Positions 9,697-18,563 of a stretch of DNA of 64,000 nt are shown here, in pieces. The position numbers and the translations under genes were made by a program. The notes beneath the pieces are model-generated. The model saw only the letters and a program-made list of their open reading frames with translations, was not told where the DNA came from and did no database searches. Source of the stretch: JBBQWT01 sp038210375 (GTDB lineage: Bacteria > Acidobacteriota > Terriglobia > Terriglobales > Acidobacteriaceae); NCBI GenBank assembly GCA_038210375.1, contig JBBQWT010000005.1:1-64000 (forward strand), written 5' to 3'. Every line of letters starts with the position of its first letter. Positions within the stretch are counted from its first letter, which is position 1.

Positions 9697-12300
9697 ATGG
9701 CCGACCAGTCCAAACGCCTCGAAAAAGCCCAAAAGTTTCTGGAAAAAGGCAAGCAGGATGCCGCGCTTGAGGTGTATCTCGAGATCCTTCGCGAAGAGCC
9801 CGGCCATCGCCAGACGCAACAGCTTGCCGCCGACCTCTCGCTTGCCCTGGGACAAAACCACCAGGCGGAAACCCTGCTCGCCGAGCTGTTTCGCTACTAC
9901 GCCGGGGCCGGGGACCGCGCCAAAGGCGTCGCCACTTTCAAAAAACTCATCCGCATCGCCAAGCCCACGGTGCTGCAGAACTACCAGTATGCGGAGCTGA
10001 TCGAAAAAACCAGCCGTAAGGAAGCGCTCGACCTGTTCGACGCCGCCGCGCGCGAGTTTCTCGACGCGGGTCAGAAACCCGAAGCCCTCAAAGCCCTGGT
10101 GCGGGTGGTGGATCTCGATCCCAGTTACGGAAACCTGAAACGGCAGGGCGATCTGGCCGCGGAGCTGGGTCAAAAGCAGGCGGCAGCCAACTCCTTCATC
10201 CGCATGGGAGACCTGGAACGTAGCACCACCCCGCGCAACTCTCTGGCCGGAGGAGATTCCTACCGCCGCGCCTACGAGCTGGATCCGGATAATTCAGTCG
10301 CCGCCCTGGGATACGCGCGTGTATTGGCAGCCGCGGGCGAAGCGGAGAAGGCAGTTCCCATATTGCAGGGCCCGGCCAGCGCCGCGGGCAGCCCGCCGGA
10401 ATTGCGCCAGGCATACGGACTGGCGCTGCTTTCCGCCCATCGCACCGCCGAAGCCGAACCCGTGCTGTGGCAGCTTTACGAGCACGATCCCGCCGGAATT
10501 GACGAACTATTCGAATTGCTGCGCATGCTCATCGACGGCGGAGATGATGCTAACGCGGTCCGCCTGGCCGTGCTGCTCGAAGATCGCGAGCTGAAAGCCG
10601 GGCGCCGCCGCGAGTACATCACCAGCATCATCGACTTGGCGCAGAAGCATCCGCCGGGCATCGAGTTTCTGGAGCACCTGGTCAGACTTTACAACTCCGC
10701 CAATCGTGAAGGCGATTACGCACGCGCGCTTACCCGGCTGTTTGAGCTTTATTACGCCGAGGGCAAGTTCTTCAAAGCCGGTGATGCGCTCGACCGCGCG
10801 GTCGAGGTCGATCCCTATGAGAGCGGCCATAATCGCCGCCTGGAAATGCTGCAGGGCAAGATCGACGCCAACGTGCTGCGCGCAATCCTGGGCAGGCTGG
10901 AGGCGGTGGGGGCGGGAGGCGCTCCCAACGAGATCAAGAACACCGAGGAGACCGCCGAAGGCGAGGGCAATGAATCCACGGTGCTCGAAGACCTCATGCT
11001 GCAGGCCGAGATTTATCTGCAATACGCCATGAAGGTGAAGGCGCTGGAGCGCATCACCCGCATTCACAAGCTGTTCCCGCGGGAAGAGTTCAAGAACGAA
11101 AAACTCCGCCGGTTTTTTTCCGAAACCGGCTTCGAGCCTAAGTACGAAGATGAACCGGAACCGGAGCCGGCCCCTCCCCCCGCCAATGGCATGAAAAGCT
11201 CCGCCGCGGGCCGGCCTGCCGCACCGATGTCGTCAGCAGCTTCAGAGCCCGACGAAAACGCGGTGGACAACATTACCCGGGTCAGTGAGATCACCCGCAA
11301 CATCTATCGCCAGGGCAACGTGAAAAGCGTGCTGTTCACGGCGGTCAATGACATTGGGCGGCACTGGCATGCCAGCCGCTGCGTGGCCGCGCTCTGCGGT
11401 CCCGGCAAGCCCCCGTCGGCGGCGCAGGAGTACTGTGCGCCGGGTATCCCCAAATCAAATTTCCAAAGCGTTGAGAGAATTATTGCCGCAGTGCAGGGCC
11501 TTTCGGTCGCCCAAGGGGCAGTGGCCATTTCCAACGCCGAAACCGCGCCCCAGTTGCGCCCCTTGGCGGATACCATCAGCGACCTCTCAATCAAATCACT
11601 GCTGGCGGTCCCGCTGCTTGATGACGACGAGCCCGTGGGCGTGGTCATTCTGGAACAATGCGACGTGCCCCGGAGCTGGCGGCCCGCCGATAGCGTGGTG
11701 CTGCGCACCATCGCCGACCAGACCATTCACGCCGTCAACAACGCCCGGCTGCGCAACCTGATGAAGAGCCTGGCGGTCACCGATGAAAAATCAGGCTTGC
11801 TGAAGCGCGCCTCCTATCTCGACGTCCTGCTGGCCGAGGTGGAACGCGCGCTCTCGCAGAATTCCACCAGCACCCTGATGTTGATCCATTTCGGCCAGGC
11901 CTCGGCGCTGGCGCGCGAGATTGGCGAGACCGCCATCGAGCGCATGATGCAGGAGCTGGGCCAATCGGTCTGTGCCCACATTCGCCAGGCTGATGTGGCG
12001 GTGCGCTACGAGCTCACCACCATCGCCCTGGTACTCTCTGATACCGGCGAAAAAAGCGCGCTGTTTGTGGTGGAGAAGATGCGTAGCATCCTCACCACGT
12101 TTATTATCCCCGGCACCGGAGGCCGCAGCGTTCCCTTCACCGTGGGCATCGCCGAGGCGGCTATTAACCAGCGTTTCGATGCCGTGGACATCGTCACCGA
12201 AGTGATCAACCGCGCCGAAGCCGCCCTTGAAGCCGCCAAGTCCGGGGTGAACAAAGTCTGCAGCCTGGCGCCGGTCATGAGCGCAGAGGCCGTGGCCTGA
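9697..12300 (+). CDS. TPR-GAF-degenerate GGDEF signalling protein
   Basis: 867 aa from the ATG at 9697 (MADQSKRLEKAQKFLEKGKQ); upstream in-frame TTG and ATG codons lack a clear ribosome-binding site. Residues 1 to about 470 are tetratricopeptide-type helical repeats. A proline/glutamate-rich linker (EDEPEPEPAPPP) follows. A GAF-like domain spans about 534-688 (AVNDIGRHWHASRCVAALCG to NARLRNLM). A GGDEF-like domain spans about 690-860 (VTDEKSGLLKRASYLDVLL onward). The GGDEF catalytic motif is replaced by a segment reading VAVRYELTTIALVL, so diguanylate cyclase activity is unlikely. There is no signal peptide or membrane segment, so it is probably a cytoplasmic sensor or scaffold. It precedes the fatty-acid genes by 72 bp. 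Confidence 0.8.
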   Translation: MADQSKRLEKAQKFLEKGKQDAALEVYLEILREEPGHRQTQQLAADLSLALGQNHQAETLLAELFRYYAGAGDRAKGVATFKKLIRIAKPTVLQNYQYAELIEKTSRKEALDLFDAAAREFLDAGQKPEALKALVRVVDLDPSYGNLKRQGDLAAELGQKQAAANSFIRMGDLERSTTPRNSLAGGDSYRRAYELDPDNSVAALGYARVLAAAGEAEKAVPILQGPASAAGSPPELRQAYGLALLSAHRTAEAEPVLWQLYEHDPAGIDELFELLRMLIDGGDDANAVRLAVLLEDRELKAGRRREYITSIIDLAQKHPPGIEFLEHLVRLYNSANREGDYARALTRLFELYYAEGKFFKAGDALDRAVEVDPYESGHNRRLEMLQGKIDANVLRAILGRLEAVGAGGAPNEIKNTEETAEGEGNESTVLEDLMLQAEIYLQYAMKVKALERITRIHKLFPREEFKNEKLRRFFSETGFEPKYEDEPEPEPAPPPANGMKSSAAGRPAAPMSSAASEPDENAVDNITRVSEITRNIYRQGNVKSVLFTAVNDIGRHWHASRCVAALCGPGKPPSAAQEYCAPGIPKSNFQSVERIIAAVQGLSVAQGAVAISNAETAPQLRPLADTISDLSIKSLLAVPLLDDDEPVGVVILEQCDVPRSWRPADSVVLRTIADQTIHAVNNARLRNLMKSLAVTDEKSGLLKRASYLDVLLAEVERALSQNSTSTLMLIHFGQASALAREIGETAIERMMQELGQSVCAHIRQADVAVRYELTTIALVLSDTGEKSALFVVEKMRSILTTFIIPGTGGRSVPFTVGIAEAAINQRFDAVDIVTEVINRAEAALEAAKSGVNKVCSLAPVMSAEAVA

Positions 12301-12372
12301 TTTGCCTGCGTTGAGAAGTCTTTTTGGCGGGCTGCGTCCGACTCACCTCTGTTAAAATTCAAGGTCCCACCC

Positions 12373-13575
12373 ATGCTCAAGCCTTCCGACATTGCAATCG
12401 TAAGCGGGGCACGCACCCCGATGGGCCGCTTTGGCGGCAAACTGCGGGAATTCACCGCCATGGAACTGGGGGCCATCGCCGGCCGAGCCGCCATGGAACG
12501 CGCGGGGGTTGAACCCACTGAAATCGACCATTGCGTCTTTGGCAACGCCCAGCAAACTACCGGGGACGCCCTCTACGGCGCCCGCCATGTGGGACTGCTG
12601 GCCGGGTTGCCGATCCAAGTCCCCGCGCTCACGGTCAACCGCTTGTGCGGCTCGGGCATGCAGTCAGTGGTCAGTGCGGCGCAGATGATCCAGTTGGACG
12701 AAGCCACGACGGTGCTGGCCGGCGGCATGGAAGCCATGTCACAGGCGCCGCATGTCATCCGCGGCGCGCGCTGGGGCCTGGGCCTGGGCGAAGGCAAGAT
12801 GGAAGACTCGCTGATGGTCGCGCTCTTCGATCCTTATTGCGGCCTGAACATGGCGAATACTGCCGAACTTTATGCCGAGCAGCAAAATGTCTCGCGCCAG
12901 ATGATGGACGAATTCGCGCTGCGCTCCCAGAAGCTGGCGGCCGACGCCGCCCAAAACGGAAGACTGGCGGAAGAAATTACGCCGGTGGCGCTCAAGAACC
13001 GCAAGGGGGAACCCAGCGGAGAATTTTTCAGCGCCGACGATCATCTGCGCCCAGAAACCACGCTCGAGGGCCTGGCCAAGCTGAGGCCTGCCTTCGGCAA
13101 GAATGGCAGTGTGACCGCCGGCAACGCCAGCGGCATCGTCGATGGCGGCGCGGCGGTCGTGGTCATGCCCCTGGAGCAGGCCAGACAACGCGGTATCAAG
13201 CCCCTGGGACGCATCGTGAACTGGGGCATCGCCGGGGTGGACCCGCGGATCATGGGCAGCGGTCCGGTTCCCGCCACCCGTGCCGCGCTTAAGAAGGCGG
13301 GGCTGGAACTTTCCGCCATCGATCTGATCGAAGTGAACGAAGCCTTCGCCGGGCAGTATCTTTCCGTGGAAAAAGAATTGGGACTCGATCGCGACAAGGT
13401 CAACGTAAACGGCGGCGCTATCGCCCTGGGACATCCGCTGGGCGCGACCGGCACCCGCCTGCTGATCACCCTGCTCTACGAGTTGCGGCGCCGCGGCGGA
13501 AAATATGGGCTGGCTACGGCGTGCATCGGCGGCGGCCAGGGGATTGCAGTGATCGTCGAAAGCTTACCCGCCTAA
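12373..13575 (+). CDS. Acetyl-CoA C-acyltransferase (thiolase)
   Basis: 400-aa thiolase, condensing or cleaving (aceto)acetyl-CoA. The acyl-accepting cysteine lies in VNRLCGSGMQSV near residue 93. The C-terminal signatures NVNGGAIALGHPLGATGTRL (active-site His) and CIGGGQGIAVI (second Cys) are both present. The sequence begins IAIVSGARTPMGRFGGKL, typical of the biosynthetic or degradative acetyl-CoA acetyltransferase group. It is followed by 3-hydroxyacyl-CoA dehydrogenase and enoyl-CoA hydratase genes on the same strand. The three would interconvert acetyl-CoA and crotonyl-CoA. Direction of flux and chain-length preference cannot be read from sequence. Confidence 0.93.
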   Translation: MLKPSDIAIVSGARTPMGRFGGKLREFTAMELGAIAGRAAMERAGVEPTEIDHCVFGNAQQTTGDALYGARHVGLLAGLPIQVPALTVNRLCGSGMQSVVSAAQMIQLDEATTVLAGGMEAMSQAPHVIRGARWGLGLGEGKMEDSLMVALFDPYCGLNMANTAELYAEQQNVSRQMMDEFALRSQKLAADAAQNGRLAEEITPVALKNRKGEPSGEFFSADDHLRPETTLEGLAKLRPAFGKNGSVTAGNASGIVDGGAAVVVMPLEQARQRGIKPLGRIVNWGIAGVDPRIMGSGPVPATRAALKKAGLELSAIDLIEVNEAFAGQYLSVEKELGLDRDKVNVNGGAIALGHPLGATGTRLLITLLYELRRRGGKYGLATACIGGGQGIAVIVESLPA

Positions 13576-13657
13576 GCAACCGCCCTGGAGCATTGCGACG
13601 AGAACCACAGGCCCGCTCATTATTATTTGCAATCATCAATAAGGAGATGATAGAGCC

Positions 13658-14554
13658 ATGGAAATTCGCAAAATTGGAGTCTTGGGGTGTGGATTGATGG
13701 GTTCGGGCATCGCGCAGGTATGCGCCGGCGCCGGTTTTGACGTGCTGGTGCTGGAGGCCGCCCAGTCGAGTCTCGACAAGGGATTCGGCGGCATCGAAAA
13801 ATCGCTGGCCAAATTCGCCGAGCGGCCGGTGGAAAAGGGCGGCATCACCGCCCAGCACAAAACCGAGACCATGGGCCGGCTGCGCGGCACTCTGCAGCGC
13901 GAAGACCTCGCCGACTGCGACCTCATCATTGAAGCCATCATCGAGAATGTCGAGGAAAAACGAAAAGCGTATGCCGCCCTGGAAAAGATCGTAAAAAAGG
14001 AATGTATCTTCGCCAGCAATACGTCGTCCATCAGTATCACCGAGCTGATGACGGCGGCGGCCCGGCCCGGCCGCTTTATTGGCCTGCACTTCTTTAATCC
14101 CGTGCCCCTCATGAAACTGGTGGAAGTGGTGCGCACCGTGGCCACCGAGCCGCAGGTCTTCGCCGACGCGGTGGAGTTCGGCAGGAAGCTGGGCAAGGTG
14201 CCGATTCGCACCAGTGATAAGACCGGCTTCATCGTCAACCGCCTGCTGGTCCCCTACCTGCTCGACGCCGTTCGCGCCTATGAAGAAGGAGTGGGCAGCG
14301 TGGTCGACATCGATGCTGCCATGAAACTGGGCTGTGGCTATCCCATGGGGCCATTTACTTTGCTCGATCTTGTGGGGCTTGATACCACGTACTACATTAC
14401 CCACGTGATGTATGACGAGTTCAAGGAGCGCCGCTTCGCCTCGCCCCCGCTGCTGCGCCGGCTGGTGCTGGCCGGGTGGTATGGCCGCAAGAGCGGCAAA
14501 GGTTTTTACGATTACGCCGACCCCGCCAATCCCACGCCCAACGAGCTACGCTAA
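13658..14554 (+). CDS. hbd: 3-hydroxybutyryl-CoA dehydrogenase
   Basis: 298 aa, NAD(P)-dependent interconversion of 3-hydroxyacyl-CoA and 3-ketoacyl-CoA. The N-terminal dinucleotide fold is seen in GVLGCGLMGSGIAQVCAGAG. The catalytic region FIGLHFFNPVPLMKLVEVV and the C-terminal dimerisation domain GYPMGPFTLLDLVGLDT follow. The length matches the short, single-function bacterial enzyme rather than the FadB fusion. The start has an AAGGAGATG ribosome-binding region. It lies 82 bp after the thiolase gene and 21 bp before the enoyl-CoA hydratase gene, and is likely co-transcribed with both. Confidence 0.93.
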   Translation: MEIRKIGVLGCGLMGSGIAQVCAGAGFDVLVLEAAQSSLDKGFGGIEKSLAKFAERPVEKGGITAQHKTETMGRLRGTLQREDLADCDLIIEAIIENVEEKRKAYAALEKIVKKECIFASNTSSISITELMTAAARPGRFIGLHFFNPVPLMKLVEVVRTVATEPQVFADAVEFGRKLGKVPIRTSDKTGFIVNRLLVPYLLDAVRAYEEGVGSVVDIDAAMKLGCGYPMGPFTLLDLVGLDTTYYITHVMYDEFKERRFASPPLLRRLVLAGWYGRKSGKGFYDYADPANPTPNELR

Positions 14555-14575
14555 GTTTTTTTTAAGGGGAACGAA

Positions 14576-15361
14576 ATGCCTGACTACAGCAACCTGAAAT
14601 TCGAGATCCGGGAAAACATCGCGCACGTGACTATAAGCCGTCCGGAAAAACTGAATGCCCTGAACATGCAGACCATGCAGGAGCTCGGGCATGCATTCAC
14701 CGCCATCAAGAATGATGCCGGCGTGCGCGTGGTCATCCTCACCGGGGCCGGAGAAAAAGCGTTTGTCGCCGGGGCCGATATCGGCGAACTATCGAAGAAC
14801 AGCCCGGTTGAAGCCAAGGAGTACACCCATCAGGGACAGGCCGTCCTCGACCTGATGGAAAACTGCGGCAAACCGGTGATCGCCTGCATCAACGGTTTCG
14901 CCCTGGGCGGCGGATGCGAAATTGCCATGGCCTGCACCATGCGCCTGGCCAGCGAAACCGCCAGGTTGGGCCAGCCCGAAGTGAAGCTGGGCATCATTCC
15001 CGGCTACGGCGGGACCCAGCGGTTGCCCCGCCTCGTAGGCAAAGGGGTCGCCATGCAGATGCTGCTGGCCGGTGAGATGATCACCGCCCAGGAAGCGCAT
15101 CGCATCGGTCTGGTCAACGAAGTGGTTCCGGCGGCCAAACTGCTGGAACGCGCGGTCGAGATCGCGCAGAAAATTATTGCCAACGCTCCGCTCGCCGTCC
15201 GCTACACCATGGAAGCAGTGAACCAGGGCATGGAGATGACGCAGGCGGGCGGCCTCTTCCTTGAAGCCACCCTCTTCAGCGTAGCCTGCGCCACCGAAGA
15301 TAAACTCGAAGGCACGCGCGCCTTTCTCGAAAAGCGCCCCGCCGTGTTCCAGGGGAAATAA
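14576..15361 (+). CDS. Enoyl-CoA hydratase (crotonase family)
   Basis: 261 aa. Hydrates trans-2-enoyl-CoA to 3-hydroxyacyl-CoA. Crotonase signatures are present: the oxyanion-hole segment AFVAGADIGEL and GFALGGGCEIAMACTMRLAS. The segment PEVKLGIIPGYGGTQRLPRLVG carries the second catalytic glutamate position. The ribosome-binding sequence AAGGGG is 7 nt before the ATG. With the two genes upstream it completes the acetyl-CoA/crotonyl-CoA module. No butyryl-CoA dehydrogenase or acyl-CoA dehydrogenase gene follows, so the module is partial at this locus. Confidence 0.92.
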   Translation: MPDYSNLKFEIRENIAHVTISRPEKLNALNMQTMQELGHAFTAIKNDAGVRVVILTGAGEKAFVAGADIGELSKNSPVEAKEYTHQGQAVLDLMENCGKPVIACINGFALGGGCEIAMACTMRLASETARLGQPEVKLGIIPGYGGTQRLPRLVGKGVAMQMLLAGEMITAQEAHRIGLVNEVVPAAKLLERAVEIAQKIIANAPLAVRYTMEAVNQGMEMTQAGGLFLEATLFSVACATEDKLEGTRAFLEKRPAVFQGK

Positions 15362-15370
15362 CCGACACCC

Positions 15371-16357
15371 ATGATCAAGAGCATCACCATTCTGCGGCGG
15401 ACCCCGAGCTCATCAAGCCTGCGGTCGATCGAGAAGTTTTTCGACGGCCTCGGTTTTGAGCCAGGCTTGAACTGGAAAGATACTCGCAGCCAGGGCTCCG
15501 GATTCATCGCGCCGGTGGGGCAGGTGGAGTTCGTCAGCGGCGAAGCCCCGGCGTTGGCCGGCATCATGATCCAAGTCACAGGCCTGGACACGCTGCACGG
15601 GATCATCCACCGTCGCGGCGGCGCGGCCAGGAGCCGGCGCCCGTCGCCGATTGCGCAGACGGCCTGGGGTGCGCGATTGTTTTACGCCGAACCCGCGCCG
15701 GGCGCCAGGATTGCATTCTGGGAATGGGCGTCGCCGGAAAAACAACCGGCCAAGCCGGGATCGGTCGCTCGGCAAATCGAAGGCAGCCTCAATGCCAACG
15801 GCAGGAAATTCGGAATTGTGGTTTCGCGCTGGAATAGTTTCATCACCGAGCGCCTGCTGCAGGGCGCCATCGATGCCTTGCGGCGCAGCGGCGCCCCGCC
15901 CGCCGCGCTGACCGTCGTGCGCGTCCCCGGGGCATTCGAGATACCATCGGCCGCGCGCGCGCTCGCGCAAACCGGCAAAGTGCACGCCATCGTATGCCTG
16001 GGGTGCCTGATCAAAGGCGAGACCCCGCACTACCAGCACATCAGCGCCGAGGTCACGCGCGGCATCGGCCAATCGGCGCAGGAAACCGGCGTGCCCCACG
16101 CTTTCGGAGTGCTTACCTGCGAGAACCTCGACCAGGCCATCGATCGCGCCGGGCTGAAAAGCGGCAACAAGGGATTCGAAGCGGCCATGGCCGCGGTTGA
16201 AATGGCGAACCTCGGCAAACAGCTACGCCCTGCGCCGGGTTTTAAAGCGAAGACCAGATCGCAATCGAAAAGCGCGATGCTCCGCCCAGCGGCGGCAATG
16301 AAAACCGCACCCGCCAGGCGCGGTCCGCAACCTCGGGCGCGGAAGGTGGCGCGATGA
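15371..16357 (+). CDS. ribH: VOC-domain / lumazine synthase fusion
   Basis: 328 aa in one uninterrupted frame. Residues 1-119 resemble a vicinal-oxygen-chelate (glyoxalase-like) domain, ending in the typical last strand RLFYAEPAPGARIAFWEW. Residues about 136-283 are a complete 6,7-dimethyl-8-ribityllumazine synthase, the penultimate step of riboflavin synthesis. It has GRKFGIVVSRWNSFITERL, VPGAFEIPSAARAL, and KGETPHYQHIS with the catalytic histidine near residue 220. GFEAAMAAVEMANL closes the domain. Residues 287-328 form a lysine/arginine-rich tail. No ATG or GTG in frame lies between the two domains; only a TTG inside the VOC last strand. It overlaps nusB by 4 bp, the usual ribH-nusB pairing. 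Confidence 0.88.
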   Translation: MIKSITILRRTPSSSSLRSIEKFFDGLGFEPGLNWKDTRSQGSGFIAPVGQVEFVSGEAPALAGIMIQVTGLDTLHGIIHRRGGAARSRRPSPIAQTAWGARLFYAEPAPGARIAFWEWASPEKQPAKPGSVARQIEGSLNANGRKFGIVVSRWNSFITERLLQGAIDALRRSGAPPAALTVVRVPGAFEIPSAARALAQTGKVHAIVCLGCLIKGETPHYQHISAEVTRGIGQSAQETGVPHAFGVLTCENLDQAIDRAGLKSGNKGFEAAMAAVEMANLGKQLRPAPGFKAKTRSQSKSAMLRPAAAMKTAPARRGPQPRARKVAR

Positions 16358-16797
16358 AAGTGGGGACGCGCCGAAAATCCCGCGAGCTGGCGCTGCAAAT
16401 GCTCTTTCAGCAGGAAATGGGAAAGCAGGATGCCGACGAAGTCCGCAGCACCTTCTGGGCCGAGCGTACTTCGACGGAAAAACCCATGGACGAGCGCACC
16501 CGCGGATTTGCCGATGACATTTTCCGCATCGCCCGCGACCGCGCTCCCGAGATCGAGGCCCTCATCCAGAAACACGCGGCGCACTGGCGCATCGACCGCA
16601 TGGCCGCCGTCGATCGCAACCTGTTGCGCGCATCGGTCGCCGAATTCCTCGGCTTCCCCGAGACCCCCAAACCGGTCATCATCAACGAGGCCCTGGAAAT
16701 TGCCCGCAAATTTTCGTCCGATGAATCGGTGCAATTCATCAACGGAGTGCTCGACGGCATCGCCAAAGACCTGGCAGGTTCCGAACCGGAAAAGTAG
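16354..16797 (+). CDS. nusB: Transcription antitermination protein NusB
   Basis: 147 aa, all-helical RNA-binding factor that joins NusE (S10) in rRNA antitermination complexes. Begins MKVGTRRKSRELALQMLFQ, the conserved N-terminal helix. C-terminal signatures VAEFLGFPETPKPVIINEALEIARKFSSDES and FINGVLDGI match the family closely. Its ATG overlaps the ribH stop as ATGA, indicating translational coupling. Length is normal. Confidence 0.95.
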   Translation: MKVGTRRKSRELALQMLFQQEMGKQDADEVRSTFWAERTSTEKPMDERTRGFADDIFRIARDRAPEIEALIQKHAAHWRIDRMAAVDRNLLRASVAEFLGFPETPKPVIINEALEIARKFSSDESVQFINGVLDGIAKDLAGSEPEK

Positions 16798-17048
16798 CGG
16801 AGTATGTCTGGCTTTCGGTGGAGCGGTGCAAGCTGGTAGCCGCCTCGCTTTGAGAAACATCCGCGTTTGATTCTTGTCACAGCGGCTGAAGCCGGAATTC
16901 AAAGAGCCTATTCAGCGGCCTGAAAGGCCGCCGCTTCCGCAAAATCCAAAATCTCAAAAGCAAATTCACTTCCCAAATGATCTGGTCGTGACAAGAACTC
17001 TGAAAGCTTGCTGCTTCCACCTAAGAAGACTGCATAGCTGGTAGCCCT
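16798..17048. repeat. Intergenic spacer with GC-rich hairpins
   Basis: No gene was seen. A perfect 7-bp stem (16915-16921 with 16925-16931, loop GAA) follows a related motif CAGCGGCTGAAGCCGG at about 16880-16896. It has no T-run, so it is not a standard terminator. It may be a short palindromic intergenic repeat or serve as the end of the convergent nusB and ABC transcripts. Confidence 0.35.
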
Positions 17049-18563
17049 TTATTCCATTCTCACGACGTTGCCCAGGCGGTAATCGGCGATTCGCAACCCG
17101 TCAAGATTGAGGTCCAGATTCATGTGCCCGACCGCTTCCGGAGTGCTGAATCGCAAGGGTGTGCCCGGGCAGATAGAAATGCGAGATCCTCGATCTGCCA
17201 GCCCCACAAATTTCGATAAACCGAAATTGAACGAACCTATTGGATCAATGGGATCTTCTGCCGAAGCGGCGCTCCAGCCACGCGCAGGCTTATCAGGCAA
17301 AAGGGGCTCGATATACCGACCGTCGCAAGGGACAACCCCCAACCCGGTTTCTGCGATGACCAGTGGCGGTCGCCTAACCGGATATCGGCAATATATGGCT
17401 GTCGAGTATAACCGGATGGAGCACACTCCTACTCCGCGCACAGGGAAGTCGCCGGCGTTCGTCGCGACTTGGCTTTGGCCATTGTCACGCCAGACAGTCA
17501 TAGCGAAAGAAATACGGGCATTAACCGTAGCCCCTTGAATGTTTTCGAAAAAATTCTTGTCCACAGCGAACCCGATCTGTAACCCCTTCTGATCGGGGAA
17601 AAGCATCTCGTTGGCGGGCCTCCATCCCGAATTCCAATGCGTTCCATTCTTCGATTCGATGCTCAACATCATTCCATCCACTGCCACCCTTGACGATGCT
17701 GGAACATTGTTGACGAGAAGAGGTATCAGGATCAAAACTTCCCGGCTCATGTCTGGCCCGACCAACGGCGGGGGCTTCTCCGCGGGATCCAGGGAAAGTT
17801 CGACCGGCGGTTTGTTCCCACCACCCAGATGTGGGTACCGGTTGGCGATCAATGCGCGATAAGGGCTGGCGGCTACGACGAACGCGATAAGTGCTGCGGA
17901 ACCTACCAACAGCAGCCTGGCCCAGGCGGTCTGGCGTCTTGCAAACTGCCAGACTACCGTAATCACGCAGGCGATGATGAGAATCCTACCCACCAGACCA
18001 TCGGCGCCGGTAGAAAAGCTTTGTTCCGGCATCATTTGTGCGAGATATGCCACCACAACCGCGAATAATCCCGCCGCCAGTGCCGCGAATCCGGCTTGCC
18101 CCATACCTGAAGTCACGGTCCCGAGCGCAATCATCGGCAGGACCAGGAATGCGCCCAGAACGATATGCATCCACAGCAAGTCCGGAATATAAGGCGAAAC
18201 CGGACGGAACCCGGCCTCTCGCAGAAGGAACAATTGGGCAATGAACAAGGGGAAATTAATGAACAGGACCGCGAACAGAACTTTCGCCGCAAGCAGCTTC
18301 GGCCATTCATAGGGCCGCGTGATCCAGAACTGTCGATCGCCCGGGAGGGTTTCGCTGTGGATCACGCGAACCATCAGCAACGTCCAACTAAGTACGAGCA
18401 GGGCCAGAAGTATCTGGGGTGAAGGTTCGCCTTCCCAATTATCTCGCACGGACCACGATCTGGTTTCGGCCCACGATTGGCCGACCAAGACTACGACGGA
18501 GAAAACGATCTCAGGCCAGTGATGGCGAGCATCCTTTTGGAAGATGTGCAGAACCTGCTTCAT
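17049..18563 (-). CDS. ABC transporter membrane protein of a YtrA-regulated operon
   Basis: 504 aa from the ATG at 18563, which overlaps the stop of the ATPase gene by 4 bp (ATGA). The N-terminal half has several hydrophobic segments (for example ILLALLVLSWTLLMVRV, LLAAKVLFAVLFINFPLFI and RILIIACVITVVWQFA), roughly residues 20-250. The C-terminal half is hydrophilic and beta-rich, with no recognised family. No solute-binding protein is encoded nearby, so this looks like an export or antimicrobial-response system rather than an importer. That role is inferred from the GntR/ATPase neighbours, as in the Bacillus ytr operon; the substrate is unknown. Confidence 0.75.
   Translation of the reverse strand: MKQVLHIFQKDARHHWPEIVFSVVVLVGQSWAETRSWSVRDNWEGEPSPQILLALLVLSWTLLMVRVIHSETLPGDRQFWITRPYEWPKLLAAKVLFAVLFINFPLFIAQLFLLREAGFRPVSPYIPDLLWMHIVLGAFLVLPMIALGTVTSGMGQAGFAALAAGLFAVVVAYLAQMMPEQSFSTGADGLVGRILIIACVITVVWQFARRQTAWARLLLVGSAALIAFVVAASPYRALIANRYPHLGGGNKPPVELSLDPAEKPPPLVGPDMSREVLILIPLLVNNVPASSRVAVDGMMLSIESKNGTHWNSGWRPANEMLFPDQKGLQIGFAVDKNFFENIQGATVNARISFAMTVWRDNGQSQVATNAGDFPVRGVGVCSIRLYSTAIYCRYPVRRPPLVIAETGLGVVPCDGRYIEPLLPDKPARGWSAASAEDPIDPIGSFNFGLSKFVGLADRGSRISICPGTPLRFSTPEAVGHMNLDLNLDGLRIADYRLGNVVRME

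Noticed and set aside
16915..16931. Terminator after nusB
   Set aside because: The hairpin is perfect but has no T-run on either side; kept only as a palindromic intergenic element.
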